Shown here piece after piece: positions 1 through 8,086 of a DNA stretch of 64,000 nucleotides. A program made the position numbers and the translations under genes. The notes beneath the pieces are model-generated. The model was given only the letters and a program-made list of their open reading frames with translations. It did not search any database and was not told the origin of the DNA. The stretch is from Mycobacterium sp. 852002-51961_SCH5331710 (GTDB taxonomy: Bacteria; Actinomycetota; Actinomycetes; Mycobacteriales; Mycobacteriaceae). Where the stretch lies: the NCBI RefSeq assembly GCF_001665535.1, contig NZ_LZSQ01000113.1:62001-126000 (forward strand), in the 5' to 3' direction. Every line of letters begins with the position of its first letter. The first letter of the stretch is position 1.

Positions 1-51
1 TTCTTACGCGAGAAGAGCGCGAGAACACGCAATAGACAGGAGCGCGACGAC

Positions 52-546
52 ATGACCGATACGCAGGTCACCTGGCTCACGCAGGAGGCATTCGACCGGT
101 TGAAGGCGGAGCTCGACCAGCTGATCGCCAACCGGCCCGTCATCGCCGCTGAAATCAACGACCGTCGCGAAGAGGGCGACCTCCGCGAGAACGGCGGATA
201 CCACGCCGCCCGCGAGGAGCAGGGCCAACAGGAGGCCCGGATTCGTCAGCTGCAGGAACTGCTCAACAACGCCAAGGTCGGCGAGGCGCCCAAGCAATCC
301 GGTGTCGCGCTGCCCGGCTCGGTGGTCAAGGTGCAGTACGGCGACGACGAGAGCGACACCGAGACCTTCCTGATCGCCACCCGCCAGGAGGGCATCAGCG
401 ACGGCAAGCTCGAGGTGTACTCGCCGAAGTCCCCGCTGGGCGAGGCGCTCATCGACGCGAAGGTCGGCGACGTGCGCACCTACACGGTGCCCAGCGGCAG
501 CACGGTCAAGGTGAAGCTGCTCGAGGCCGAGCCCTACCACGCCTGA
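52..546 (+). CDS. greA: Transcription elongation factor GreA
   Basis: Encodes 164 residues, the usual actinobacterial GreA length. The protein binds in the secondary channel of RNA polymerase and stimulates cleavage of backtracked transcripts. An N-terminal coiled coil covers about residues 8-78, including the conserved DLRENGGYHAAREEQ tip region with its acidic residues, followed by a C-terminal FKBP-like domain (LPGSVVKV, TFLI, SPLGEALIDAKVGD). The ATG at 52 follows an AGGAG-containing leader 9-13 nt upstream. It stands alone, upstream of the GPP34 gene. Family assignment is secure. Confidence 0.97.
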   Translation: MTDTQVTWLTQEAFDRLKAELDQLIANRPVIAAEINDRREEGDLRENGGYHAAREEQGQQEARIRQLQELLNNAKVGEAPKQSGVALPGSVVKVQYGDDESDTETFLIATRQEGISDGKLEVYSPKSPLGEALIDAKVGDVRTYTVPSGSTVKVKLLEAEPYHA

Positions 547-589
547 CGAAGGCCTCCGGCTGAATTCGGGTCCGGGGGTGGGTGCGGTT

Positions 590-595
590 TAGCAT
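590..595 (+). promoter_or_regulatory. Leaderless -10 box of the GPP34 gene
   Basis: TAGCAT matches the mycobacterial TANNNT -10 pattern and ends 6 nt before the ATG at 602. No Shine-Dalgarno sequence is present, so a leaderless transcript starting at or next to the ATG is inferred. Confidence 0.5.
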
Positions 596-601
596 CCGCT
601 C

Positions 602-1270
602 ATGGCGCAGATCGCCGAGGACCTGTTCCTGCTGCTGCTCGACAACGCGTCCGCGCAGCCCGTTCTCGATCGTGTGCGACGTGAGCGGGTCCTGGCCGCG
701 GCGGTGCTGCTCGATCTGGCCCTGGCCTGCCGGGTGCGGCCCTCGGTCGACGGCGAGCCGGTCGAACCGGGCCGCCTGATTGCGTTGTCGGTGCCGGGCC
801 CGCCGGATCCGGTGACCCAGCCGGCGTTCGAGCTGTTGCAACGCCGCCCGCTGCGGCCGCGGACCGCGGTCAAGCGGCTGGCCAAGCACACCGAAGGGCA
901 ACTCGCCGGCCACCTGGAGCGCACCGGGCAGATCCGCCGTGTCCCGTTGCCGGACAAGCGGTTCGGGCACGACTTCGCCTGGCCGCTGACCAATCGAAAC
1001 CGGGCGGGACAGGCCCGTTCGGCGCTGTTGTCGGCGCTGTTCGATCGCACCGCGCCGACGCCGTCCACGGCGGCGATCATCTCGCTGCTGCACGCGGTCG
1101 ACGGTCTGGGCGCACTACTGAGCCTCAACGACCGCGGGTGGCGGTGGGTGCACGCGCGCGCCGGCGAAATCGCGCTCGGCAGTTGGGTCGACGAGTCCCC
1201 GACGGCGCTGCCCGAGATGAACCTCGCGGTCACGGCCTCGGCGCTGCGTCCGGCGCTGCGCAGCGGCTAA
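602..1270 (+). CDS. GPP34 (GOLPH3/Vps74-like) family protein
   Basis: Encodes 222 residues. The start AEDLFLLLLD, the helix-rich pattern with VLAAAVLLDLALACRV, and the tail with LLHAVDGLGALL are typical of the GPP34 phosphoprotein family. In eukaryotes this family binds phosphatidylinositol 4-phosphate; in actinobacteria its role is not established, and peripheral membrane association is only an inference. There is no signal peptide or membrane segment. The ATG is preceded by a -10-like TAGCAT and no ribosome site, suggesting leaderless expression. It converges with metB, and the two stop codons overlap by 4 nt. Confidence 0.85.
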   Translation: MAQIAEDLFLLLLDNASAQPVLDRVRRERVLAAAVLLDLALACRVRPSVDGEPVEPGRLIALSVPGPPDPVTQPAFELLQRRPLRPRTAVKRLAKHTEGQLAGHLERTGQIRRVPLPDKRFGHDFAWPLTNRNRAGQARSALLSALFDRTAPTPSTAAIISLLHAVDGLGALLSLNDRGWRWVHARAGEIALGSWVDESPTALPEMNLAVTASALRPALRSG

Positions 1271-2430
1271 CTCAACGCCTGTTCGAGGTCGGCGAGCAGA
1301 TCAGCGACGTCCTCGATGCCGACCGACAACCGCACCAGATCGTCGGGGACCTCCAGTTGGGAACCGGCCGTCGAAGCATGGGTCATCGCGCCGGGGTGCT
1401 CGATCAGTGACTCGACACCACCCAGCGACTCGGCGAGGATGAAAACCTCTGTGCGCGAACAGAACTTGCGCGCGGCCTCCGCCCCCCCGCGCAGCCGCAC
1501 GGAGATCATGCCGCCGAACCCGGTCATCTGCCTGGCCGCGACCTCGTGGCCGGGATGGCCGGGCAGGCCGGGATAGAGGACGGTCTCGATCGCGGGATGC
1601 CCGTCGAGGAACTCGGCGATGACGGCCGCGTTGTCGCTGTGCCGCTGCATCCGGACCACCAGGGTCTTCAGGCCGCGCAGCGTGAGGTAGGCGTCGAACG
1701 GTCCCGGCACCGCACCCGCGCCGTTCTGCAGGAATGCGAATGCGGCGTCGAGCTCCTCGTCGTTGGTGAGCAGGGCCCCACCCACCACGTCGGAGTGCCC
1801 GCCGATGTACTTGGTCGTGGAGTGCAACACGATGTCGGCGCCCAGCAGCAGCGGCTGCTGCAACGCGGGCGAGGCGAACGTGTTGTCCACCAACACTTTG
1901 ACGTTCGAGTCCGCCCCGATCCGGGCGATCGCGCTGATGTCGGCGATCGAGAGCAGGGGGTTGGTGGGCGTCTCCACCAGGATCAGCCGGGTGTTCGGCG
2001 TGACCGCGGCGCGCACCGCGTCGAGATCGGCGAGCGAGACGGCCGTGTAGTCGATGCCCCAATTGGTGAAAACCTTGTCGATCAGCCGGAATGTCCCGCC
2101 GTACGCGTCATCGGGCATCACGACGTGATCGCCGGGCCGCAGGATCGCCCGCAGCGCGCAGTCGGTGGCGGCCATGCCCGACGAGAACGCCCGACCGTAG
2201 GCGGCCGACTCCACCGCGGCGAGGGAGGCCTCCAGCGCCCCCCGGGTGGGGTTGCCGGTCCTGGCGTACTCGTAGCCGCCGCGCAGCCCACCGACCCCGT
2301 CCTGCGCGAACGTCGAACTGGCGTAGATCGGGGCGTTGACGGCGCCGGTGGCCAGGTCGGGGCGGACGGCGTGGATGGCCGTCGTGGAAAGGCCGCGAGT
2401 GGACAGACCGTGCGTTTGCTTCTCAGACAT
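1267..2430 (-). CDS. metB: Cystathionine gamma-synthase (PLP enzyme)
   Basis: Encodes 387 residues of the Cys/Met metabolism PLP-dependent family. It joins O-succinyl- or O-acetyl-homoserine with cysteine to give cystathionine, the forward transsulfuration step. Visible motifs are the phosphate-binding SSGMAATDCAL, the ETPTNPLL segment, and the Schiff-base lysine in HSTTKYIGGHSD (about residue 207). The ATG at 2430 is preferred over the GTG at 2433 because TAGGCT (2444-2439) lies 8 nt upstream as a leaderless -10. With cbs 3 kb away it makes a transsulfuration neighbourhood. Cystathionine gamma-lyase activity cannot be excluded from sequence. Confidence 0.93.
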   Translation of the reverse strand: MSEKQTHGLSTRGLSTTAIHAVRPDLATGAVNAPIYASSTFAQDGVGGLRGGYEYARTGNPTRGALEASLAAVESAAYGRAFSSGMAATDCALRAILRPGDHVVMPDDAYGGTFRLIDKVFTNWGIDYTAVSLADLDAVRAAVTPNTRLILVETPTNPLLSIADISAIARIGADSNVKVLVDNTFASPALQQPLLLGADIVLHSTTKYIGGHSDVVGGALLTNDEELDAAFAFLQNGAGAVPGPFDAYLTLRGLKTLVVRMQRHSDNAAVIAEFLDGHPAIETVLYPGLPGHPGHEVAARQMTGFGGMISVRLRGGAEAARKFCSRTEVFILAESLGGVESLIEHPGAMTHASTAGSQLEVPDDLVRLSVGIEDVADLLADLEQALS

Positions 2431-2438
2431 CACCGCTC

Positions 2439-2444
2439 AGCCTA
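2439..2444 (-). promoter_or_regulatory. Leaderless -10 box of metB
   Basis: On the minus strand TAGGCT (TANNNT) is separated by 8 nt from the ATG at 2430. It lies in the 54-bp divergent space shared with the acyl-CoA dehydrogenase gene, which itself has TAGACA six nt before its ATG and no ribosome-binding site. Confidence 0.5.
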
Positions 2445-2484
2445 GCCACGACTGTGAGCCGCGCCGACCGGGTAGACATGTCCC

Positions 2485-3657
2485 ATGAGCTCTGCGACCC
2501 GCCTCGAGGACATGCTCGAGCTGGATTCCCTGCTGTCACCCGAAGACATCGAACTGCGCCAGACCGTGCGCCGGTTCGGCGAGCAACGGTTGAGGCCGTT
2601 CATCGCCGAATGGTTCGAGACCGGTCAGGTCCCGGTGCGCGAACTGGCCGCCGATTTCGGCAAGCTCGGCCTGCTCGGCATGCACCTGACCGGTTACGGC
2701 TGCGGCGGGTCGACCGCGACGGCCTACGGCCTGGTGTGCCAGGAACTCGAGGCCGTCGACAGCGGGCTGCGCAGCCTGGTCTCGGTGCAGGGCTCGCTGG
2801 CGATGTTCGCGATCCACCGCTGGGGCAGCGACGAGCAGCGCAACCAGTGGCTGCCCGCGATGGCCGCCGGCGAGGCGATCGGATGCTTCGGGCTGACCGA
2901 ACCCGACTTCGGGTCGAACCCGGGTGGCATGCGCACGAACGCCAAGCGCGACGGGTCCGACTGGATCCTCAACGGTTCGAAGATGTGGATCACCAACGGC
3001 TCGGTCGCCGACGTGGCGGTCGTGTGGGCCCAGACCGACGACGGAGTGGCCGGCTTCCTGGTGCCCGCCGGCACGCCCGGTTTCGAGGCCACCGACATGA
3101 CGCACAAGCTGTCGCTGCGGGCCTCGGTGACCTCAGAGCTGCACCTCGACGATGTCCGGCTGCCCGACGACGCGAAACTGCCCGAGGCCCGCGGGTTGTC
3201 CGGGCCGCTCAGCTGCCTGTCGGAGGCCCGGTTCGGGATCGTGTTCGGCAGCGTCGGCGCGGCCAGGGACTGCCTGCAGGCCGCACTGGACTATGTCGGC
3301 AGCCGCGAGGTGTTCGACAAACCGCTGTCGGCCTATCAGCTGACCCAGGCCAAAATCGCCGACATGGCAGTCGAACTCGGGAAGGCTCAACTTCTCGCGC
3401 TTCACCTGGGCAGACTCAAGGACGAGGGGCGCATCAAGCCCGAACAGGTCAGCTTCGGCAAGCTCAACAACGTCCGCGAGGCCATCCAGATCGCCCGGCA
3501 GTGCCGAACCCTGTTGGGCGCCAACGGAATCACCCTGGAGTACCCGGTCATCCGGCACGCGAACAACCTGGAGTCGGTGCTGACCTACGAGGGCACCTCG
3601 GAGGTGCACCAGTTGGTCATCGGAGAGGCGCTGACCGGTGTCAGCGCCTTCCGATGA
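2485..3657 (+). CDS. Acyl-CoA dehydrogenase, glutaryl-CoA dehydrogenase-like
   Basis: Encodes 390 residues with the acyl-CoA dehydrogenase fold: N-terminal helical domain, the central FAD site (CFGLTEPDFGSNPGG, WITNGSVADVAVV), and a C-terminal helical domain. The end (TLLGANGITLEYPVIRHA, NNLESVLTYEGTSEVHQL) closely resembles glutaryl-CoA dehydrogenases, with the presumed catalytic base Glu in TYEGT. It would oxidise a short or dicarboxylic acyl-CoA, passing electrons to ETF. Substrate is inferred only. It is divergent from metB across 54 bp and probably leaderless. Confidence 0.88.
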   Translation: MSSATRLEDMLELDSLLSPEDIELRQTVRRFGEQRLRPFIAEWFETGQVPVRELAADFGKLGLLGMHLTGYGCGGSTATAYGLVCQELEAVDSGLRSLVSVQGSLAMFAIHRWGSDEQRNQWLPAMAAGEAIGCFGLTEPDFGSNPGGMRTNAKRDGSDWILNGSKMWITNGSVADVAVVWAQTDDGVAGFLVPAGTPGFEATDMTHKLSLRASVTSELHLDDVRLPDDAKLPEARGLSGPLSCLSEARFGIVFGSVGAARDCLQAALDYVGSREVFDKPLSAYQLTQAKIADMAVELGKAQLLALHLGRLKDEGRIKPEQVSFGKLNNVREAIQIARQCRTLLGANGITLEYPVIRHANNLESVLTYEGTSEVHQLVIGEALTGVSAFR

Positions 3658-3663
3658 ACCGTT

Positions 3664-4641
3664 CTACTGCTGCGGAACCTGCGGCGGCGGGCCCGGCGGC
3701 AGAGGTTGCGGGTTCAGTTCGGCGACCTGACCACCGCTGAGCTTGCGGTACGCGTAGACCTCGATCAGCGCGCTCAGCGGAAGCGCGACGAGCAGGCCCA
3801 CACCGCAGAGCAACGCACCGACGAGCGTGACCGCGACGACCACGAGGAAGGTCAGCAGCACCTGACCGAAGTTGTTCTTCGCGATGTCGAAGCTGGTCTT
3901 GATGGCATCGATCGGCGACAGGTTTCGGTCCAGCAGGGCGATGACGGTGAACATCGTGAAGATGGCCACGATGAACCCAGGGATGAAGCACAGCGCGAAG
4001 CCGATCGAGGTCAACACTCCGACGATCACGCTCGCGATGATGACGGCACCGACGTTGCGCGGCTTGAAGAACGACCCGATGGTCACCCGTTCGCCGTTGG
4101 CGACGCTCAATATGCCGTTGTAGTAGGCGGATTGAATGATTCCGCCGACCACCAGGGCCACGATCCAGCCGAGGATGGTGATCGCGATACCCGCCGGTCC
4201 GGAGACGTTGTACGAGAAGCTGAATCCGTCGCCGTCGGACGAGTAACTCGTCGACTCCGGGTCGACCACGGCCGACAGAGTGCCGAAAATGGCCTGCAAC
4301 ACGACGATGATCAGGCCGTAGACCAGCGTCGGGACGATCAGCGCCGCGGCGTTGGAGGTGAACTTGCCCCACGCCCACGAGAACGCGTCGCCGACGCTGT
4401 ACTGCTGTGCCCCTGGGAATCCCGGCCCACCCGGCGGCGGGTAGCCACCGGGAGGCGGGTAACCGCCAGGCGCGGGCGGCGGATAACCGCCCGGTGGCGG
4501 GTAACCGCCCTGCTGCGGAGGTGGCGGGTAACCGCCCGGAGGCGGTGGCGGCGGCTAGCCCCCCGGCGGAGGCGGAGGTGGATAACCACCGGGCGGAGGT
4601 GGCGGGTTGTTTCCCGGCGGAGGGGGCGGTTGATCAGTCAT
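3664..4641 (-). pseudogene. Proline-rich polytopic membrane protein, broken by an in-frame TAG
   Basis: From the ATG at 4641 (AAAGG four nt upstream) the frame encodes MTDQPPPPPGNN and Gly-Tyr-Pro repeats, then meets TAG at 4557-4555 exactly where the repeat expects Tyr (GGC TAC becomes GGC TAG), at codon 29. The frame then stays open for about 297 codons: more Pro-rich repeats, a conserved-looking region beginning QQYSVGDAFSWAWGKF, four or more hydrophobic helices and a Pro-rich tail. The first plausible restart (GTG 4302) would delete the first membrane helix. It lies 18 nt after the RDD-domain gene and shares its MTDQP start. Recent nonsense mutation, read-through or base-call error are all possible. 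Confidence 0.75.
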
Positions 4642-4659
4642 GTGACCTTTCCCGGTTGA

Positions 4660-5268
4660 CTACAACGGTAAGCAGACGGTGCTGATGAGTTTATCCGCAA
4701 TGGTCTGCCGTTTGGCGTCCCACAGCGGGAACAGATATCCGATGTAACAGATCGCGGCGTCGATGATGTGTGCCAGTTGACGAACCACCGACATACCGAA
4801 ACCGATTGGCTGGCCGGTCTTTTCGCCCACAACCTTGAACTTCAGCATGGACTTGCCGATGCTCGACCCGGTGGTGCCCTGGCGGTAGCCGTAATTCCAG
4901 ATCACGTACGCCAGAACGAGTATCGACGTGATCGTGACCGCGAGCTGGCCGACCGTGGACGCACCCGTCGCACAGAACTCGCCGAGTTCGTACTCGGAAA
5001 TGTCGGTGATGCAAGCGGTTTCCTGGGTTCCGAGCAGCAACGCGTAACCGATACCCCACAGGATGAAAATCGGGATCGAGTCGACCAGCCAGGCCAGCAC
5101 GCGGGTGAACCACGACGTGTAAGCCTCTTTCGGCAGCGCTTGAACCGGTTGTGCCGGAGGTGGATAACCCGTCGCCGTCGGCGGGGTGCCGTCACCTTCT
5201 GGCGGTGGCGGATAACCACCAGGCGGTGGGGGCGGATAGTCTCCGGGGGGTTGCGGCTGATCGGTCAT
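4660..5268 (-). CDS. pra: Proline-rich antigen homologue, RDD-domain membrane protein
   Basis: Encodes 202 residues. The first 55 are rich in Pro, Gly and Tyr (GDYPPPPPGGYPPPP), followed by an RDD domain with about three hydrophobic helices (VLAWLVDSIPIFILWGIGYA, LAVTITSILVLAYVIW, and a C-terminal one). The signature R-x-x-A-x-x-x-D is in TRVLAWLVDS. Its position next to cbs and metB matches the mycobacterial proline-rich antigen Pra as I recall it. Function unknown; some RDD proteins act in ion transport. A GGAG box 8 nt upstream supports the ATG. The interrupted membrane-protein gene follows in the same transcript. Confidence 0.85.
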   Translation of the reverse strand: MTDQPQPPGDYPPPPPGGYPPPPEGDGTPPTATGYPPPAQPVQALPKEAYTSWFTRVLAWLVDSIPIFILWGIGYALLLGTQETACITDISEYELGEFCATGASTVGQLAVTITSILVLAYVIWNYGYRQGTTGSSIGKSMLKFKVVGEKTGQPIGFGMSVVRQLAHIIDAAICYIGYLFPLWDAKRQTIADKLISTVCLPL

Positions 5269-5376
5269 CGGACGACTCCAGTCTGCTTCTTAGCTGGGAT
5301 CAAGCGTGCTTACATTACCGGAGATGCGCCCCTGTGCAGGGATTTCTGCGCGGAATGCAGACGTCCGAAGCGAGTG

Positions 5377-6777
5377 CTAGCGAACCCGGCGCTTACTGCC
5401 TTCCGACAGGAAACCGAGCAGGTCGTGACGGGTCAGCACGCCGACCGGCTTGCCTTCCTCGACAACCATCACGGCGTCGCACTCGCGAAGTTCTTTCGCC
5501 GCGGCACTGACGGTTTCGCCCGCCCCGATCAGCGGTAGCGGCGGGCTCATGTGGTCGGCCACCGCGTCGGCGAGCTTGGCGCGACCTTCGAACACGGCCG
5601 AAAGCAGTTCGCGCTCGGACACGCTGCCCGCGACCTCTCCCGCCATCACCGGCGGTTCGGCACCGACTACGGGCATCTGCGAGACGCCGTATTCGCGAAG
5701 GATTCCGATCGCGTCGCGCACCGTTTCCGACGGGTGCGTATGCACCAGGTCGGGCAACGCCCCCGACTTTCCGCGCAGCACGTCGCCGACCGTCGACTCC
5801 TCCACCGAACCGTCGAGCCGGCTGCGCAGGAACCCGTAAGAGGACATCCAGTCGTCGTCGAAAATCTTTGACAGATAACCTCTTCCGCCGTCGGGCAGAA
5901 GAACGACGACGAGCGCGTCGGGCCCGGCTTGCTCGGCCACCTTGATGGCCGCGACCACGGCCATGCCGCAGGACCCGCCGACGAGCAACGCCTCCTCGCG
6001 GGCCAGCCGACGCGTCATCTCGAAGGAATCGGCGTCCGAGACCGCGATGATCTCGTCGGGTACCGCGGGGTCGTAGGCCTTGGGCCAGAAGTCCTCGCCG
6101 ACGCCCTCGACGAGGTACGGCCTGCCGGAGCCGCCCGAGTACACCGATCCCTCCGGATCGGCGCCGATGATGCGGACCTTGCCTCCGGAGACTTCCTTCA
6201 GGTAGCGACCGGCGCCGGTGATGGTGCCGCCGGTGCCCACACCCGCGACGAAATGGGTGACCTTGCCGTCGGTGTCGGCCCAGATCTCGGGGCCGGTCGT
6301 CTCGTAGTGCGACTCCGGGCCCATCGGATTGGAGTACTGATCGGGCTTCCACGCCCCGTCGATCTCGCCCACCAGCCGGTCGGACACGCTGTAGTAGCTG
6401 TCGGGATGGTCGGGCGGCACCGCCGTTGGGCAGACGACCACGTCGGCGCCGTAGGCGCGCAGCACGTTCCGCTTGTCCTCGCTGACCTTGTCGGGGCAGA
6501 CGAATATGCACTTGTATCCGCGCTGCTGGGCGACGAGAGCCAACCCGACGCCGGTGTTCCCCGACGTCGGTTCGACGATCGTGCCGCCGGGCCGCAGCTC
6601 ACCGCTGGCCTCCGCGGCGTCGATCATCTTGATCGCGATGCGGTCCTTGGAGCTGCCGCCCGGGTTGAGGTACTCGATCTTCGCCGCGACCGTGCCCGCT
6701 CCCTGGGGGACAACGGAGTTCAGCTGTACCAGGGGGGTGTTGCCGATGAGCTCACTGACGTGCCGGGCGATCCGCAT
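5377..6777 (-). CDS. cbs: Cystathionine beta-synthase (PLP enzyme with CBS domains)
   Basis: Encodes 466 residues. It condenses serine (or O-acetylserine) with homocysteine to cystathionine. The PLP-binding lysine is in GGSSKDRIA (about K44), the Asn-loop is TSGNTGVG, and the phosphate loop is GTGGTITGAG. The last ~130 residues hold two CBS modules (PDLVHTHPSETVRDAI, and HMSPPLPLIGAGETVSAAAK) that may sense an adenosyl ligand. The ATG at 6777 has GGAG only 2 nt away, so initiation may be weak or leaderless. lipU lies 41 nt upstream on the same strand, so the two may share a transcript. Confidence 0.95.
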   Translation of the reverse strand: MRIARHVSELIGNTPLVQLNSVVPQGAGTVAAKIEYLNPGGSSKDRIAIKMIDAAEASGELRPGGTIVEPTSGNTGVGLALVAQQRGYKCIFVCPDKVSEDKRNVLRAYGADVVVCPTAVPPDHPDSYYSVSDRLVGEIDGAWKPDQYSNPMGPESHYETTGPEIWADTDGKVTHFVAGVGTGGTITGAGRYLKEVSGGKVRIIGADPEGSVYSGGSGRPYLVEGVGEDFWPKAYDPAVPDEIIAVSDADSFEMTRRLAREEALLVGGSCGMAVVAAIKVAEQAGPDALVVVLLPDGGRGYLSKIFDDDWMSSYGFLRSRLDGSVEESTVGDVLRGKSGALPDLVHTHPSETVRDAIGILREYGVSQMPVVGAEPPVMAGEVAGSVSERELLSAVFEGRAKLADAVADHMSPPLPLIGAGETVSAAAKELRECDAVMVVEEGKPVGVLTRHDLLGFLSEGSKRRVR

Positions 6778-6818
6778 GACTCCATCGTGTCAGGCGGCTT
6801 TCCCCGTCACCAGCTGGG

Positions 6819-7880
6819 TTACCAGGTGGCCTCTCGGATGTAGTCGCCGATCTGACGCAGTGAGCGTTTGGCCTCGGGCACGATCGGCGCCGCGATCTGG
6901 AAGACGTGCATCTGCCCTGGCCAGACGCGGACCTCGACCGGTACGCCGGCGGCGGCCAGCCGCCGCGCGGCCTTGCGGGCGTCACTGACCAGCACCTCGG
7001 ACCCCGAGACGTGGATCAGCGTCCGGGGCAACCCGGGCTCGATGTGGTCGAGCGGCTCGTAGACCTCTTCGGCCGGGCCGTCCTTGCTGCTCCGCTTCGC
7101 GGCCTCTTCGATCAGGTCGACCAGCGCGTAGAACGCCCGCGGCGGGAACATCGCGTCGGTGCGGATGTTCGGGTGGTTCGCGCGGGCCTCGTTGTCGATC
7201 TCGAACAGTGGGGACATCGTCACCATCGCGGCGGGCACCTCGCCCTCGAGGCCTTCGCGCTGCAGGCGTTCGGCCAGCGCAAGCGCCAGGTAGCCGCCCG
7301 CCGAGTCGCCGGCCAGCACGACCTGCTCGGGCTCGTAACCCTGCATTCGCAGCCATTGGTAGGCGTCGTAGCAGTCGTCGATGGCCATGCCGACGGAGTG
7401 CTTCGGGATCATCCGATAGTTGACCACCAGCACCGGGCAGTCGGCGTAACCCGACAGCGCCTGGACCAGTCGGCCGTGCGAGTTGACGCCGCAGGTCAGG
7501 AAGGCCCCGCCGTGCATGTAGAGGATGACGCCGCGTTTGCCGTCCACGGGCAGCACGCCGGGCGCCCGGACAAGTTGCGCGGTGCAGTTCGGCAAAGAAA
7601 TCGTGGCGCGCACGGTGCCGGGTGCGGGCCGCGCAATACGCGAGACGAAATCGACCAGGCCCCAGGGCCACGGCAGTCGCGGCGCGTAGCTGCCGATAGC
7701 TAGCGTGGGCCTCACAGTTAGCAGAGCCGCGAGGGATGCCAGGCGGCCACCGAGGCTTGGACCGTCTTCGACAACCTCTACCGGCGCGCCGTCGCTGACC
7801 GGGAATTTGCGCGGTTTACGCGCGTGAACAGGCGATACTCCTGGCCGGCGAACATGGCCGACCTTGCTTGGTGCGGTCAT
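6819..7880 (-). CDS. lipU: Alpha/beta hydrolase of the GDXG (hormone-sensitive lipase-like) family
   Basis: Encodes 353 residues. The oxyanion-hole motif HGGAF, the nucleophile elbow GDSAGG, a late Asp (SGSEVLVSDA) and the His in GQMHVFQ make a complete esterase triad of the bacterial HSL family. It probably hydrolyses short- or medium-chain acyl esters. The ATG at 7880 was chosen over a GTG at 7889 because the GGAGGGGG box sits 8-10 nt before the ATG but overlaps the GTG. Gene order with cbs and the divergent SGNH hydrolase matches mycobacterial lipU. Confidence 0.9.
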   Translation of the reverse strand: MTAPSKVGHVRRPGVSPVHARKPRKFPVSDGAPVEVVEDGPSLGGRLASLAALLTVRPTLAIGSYAPRLPWPWGLVDFVSRIARPAPGTVRATISLPNCTAQLVRAPGVLPVDGKRGVILYMHGGAFLTCGVNSHGRLVQALSGYADCPVLVVNYRMIPKHSVGMAIDDCYDAYQWLRMQGYEPEQVVLAGDSAGGYLALALAERLQREGLEGEVPAAMVTMSPLFEIDNEARANHPNIRTDAMFPPRAFYALVDLIEEAAKRSSKDGPAEEVYEPLDHIEPGLPRTLIHVSGSEVLVSDARKAARRLAAAGVPVEVRVWPGQMHVFQIAAPIVPEAKRSLRQIGDYIREATW

Positions 7881-8001
7881 GACAACCACCCCCTCCGACG
7901 TTTCAAGCCGCCGTAGTGCTGAGTACGCCTAATTTTCTGGACGTGACTCGCGTCTTAGCTTGACACCATACGTTCATTTCAACAATCAGCGAGTCATATT
8001 C

Positions 8002-8020
8002 GATACCGGAGTTGATACCG
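8002..8020. repeat. Direct repeat GATACCG in the lipU/SGNH divergent region
   Basis: GATACCG occurs at 8002-8008 and 8014-8020, a 12-nt period, about one helical turn. It lies within the 206-bp space between lipU and the SGNH hydrolase gene. A regulator site is possible; no known motif was recognised. Confidence 0.3.
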
Positions 8021-8073
8021 CAATGTGACCCCCTAAGGCTTCTCGCCACGCGGGTAGCCCGAGAAAACCCACT

Positions 8074-8079
8074 TAAACT
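8074..8079 (+). promoter_or_regulatory. Leaderless -10 box of the SGNH hydrolase gene
   Basis: TAAACT (TANNNT) is followed by a 7-nt spacer and GTG at 8087, the classic mycobacterial leaderless arrangement. It supports the GTG over the in-frame ATG at 8012. Confidence 0.6.
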
Positions 8080-8086
8080 TGCCTGC

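Noticed and set aside
2454..3740. 428-codon Arg-rich frame parallel to the acyl-CoA dehydrogenase gene
   Set aside because: It is a +1 shadow of a strongly recognisable enzyme; its composition is typical of high-GC off-frame translation.
4378..4640. Proline/Gly/Tyr codon repeats as a possible CRISPR-like or minisatellite array
   Set aside because: Units are short, irregular and in frame with the protein repeat of the interrupted membrane-protein gene; there are no spacers.
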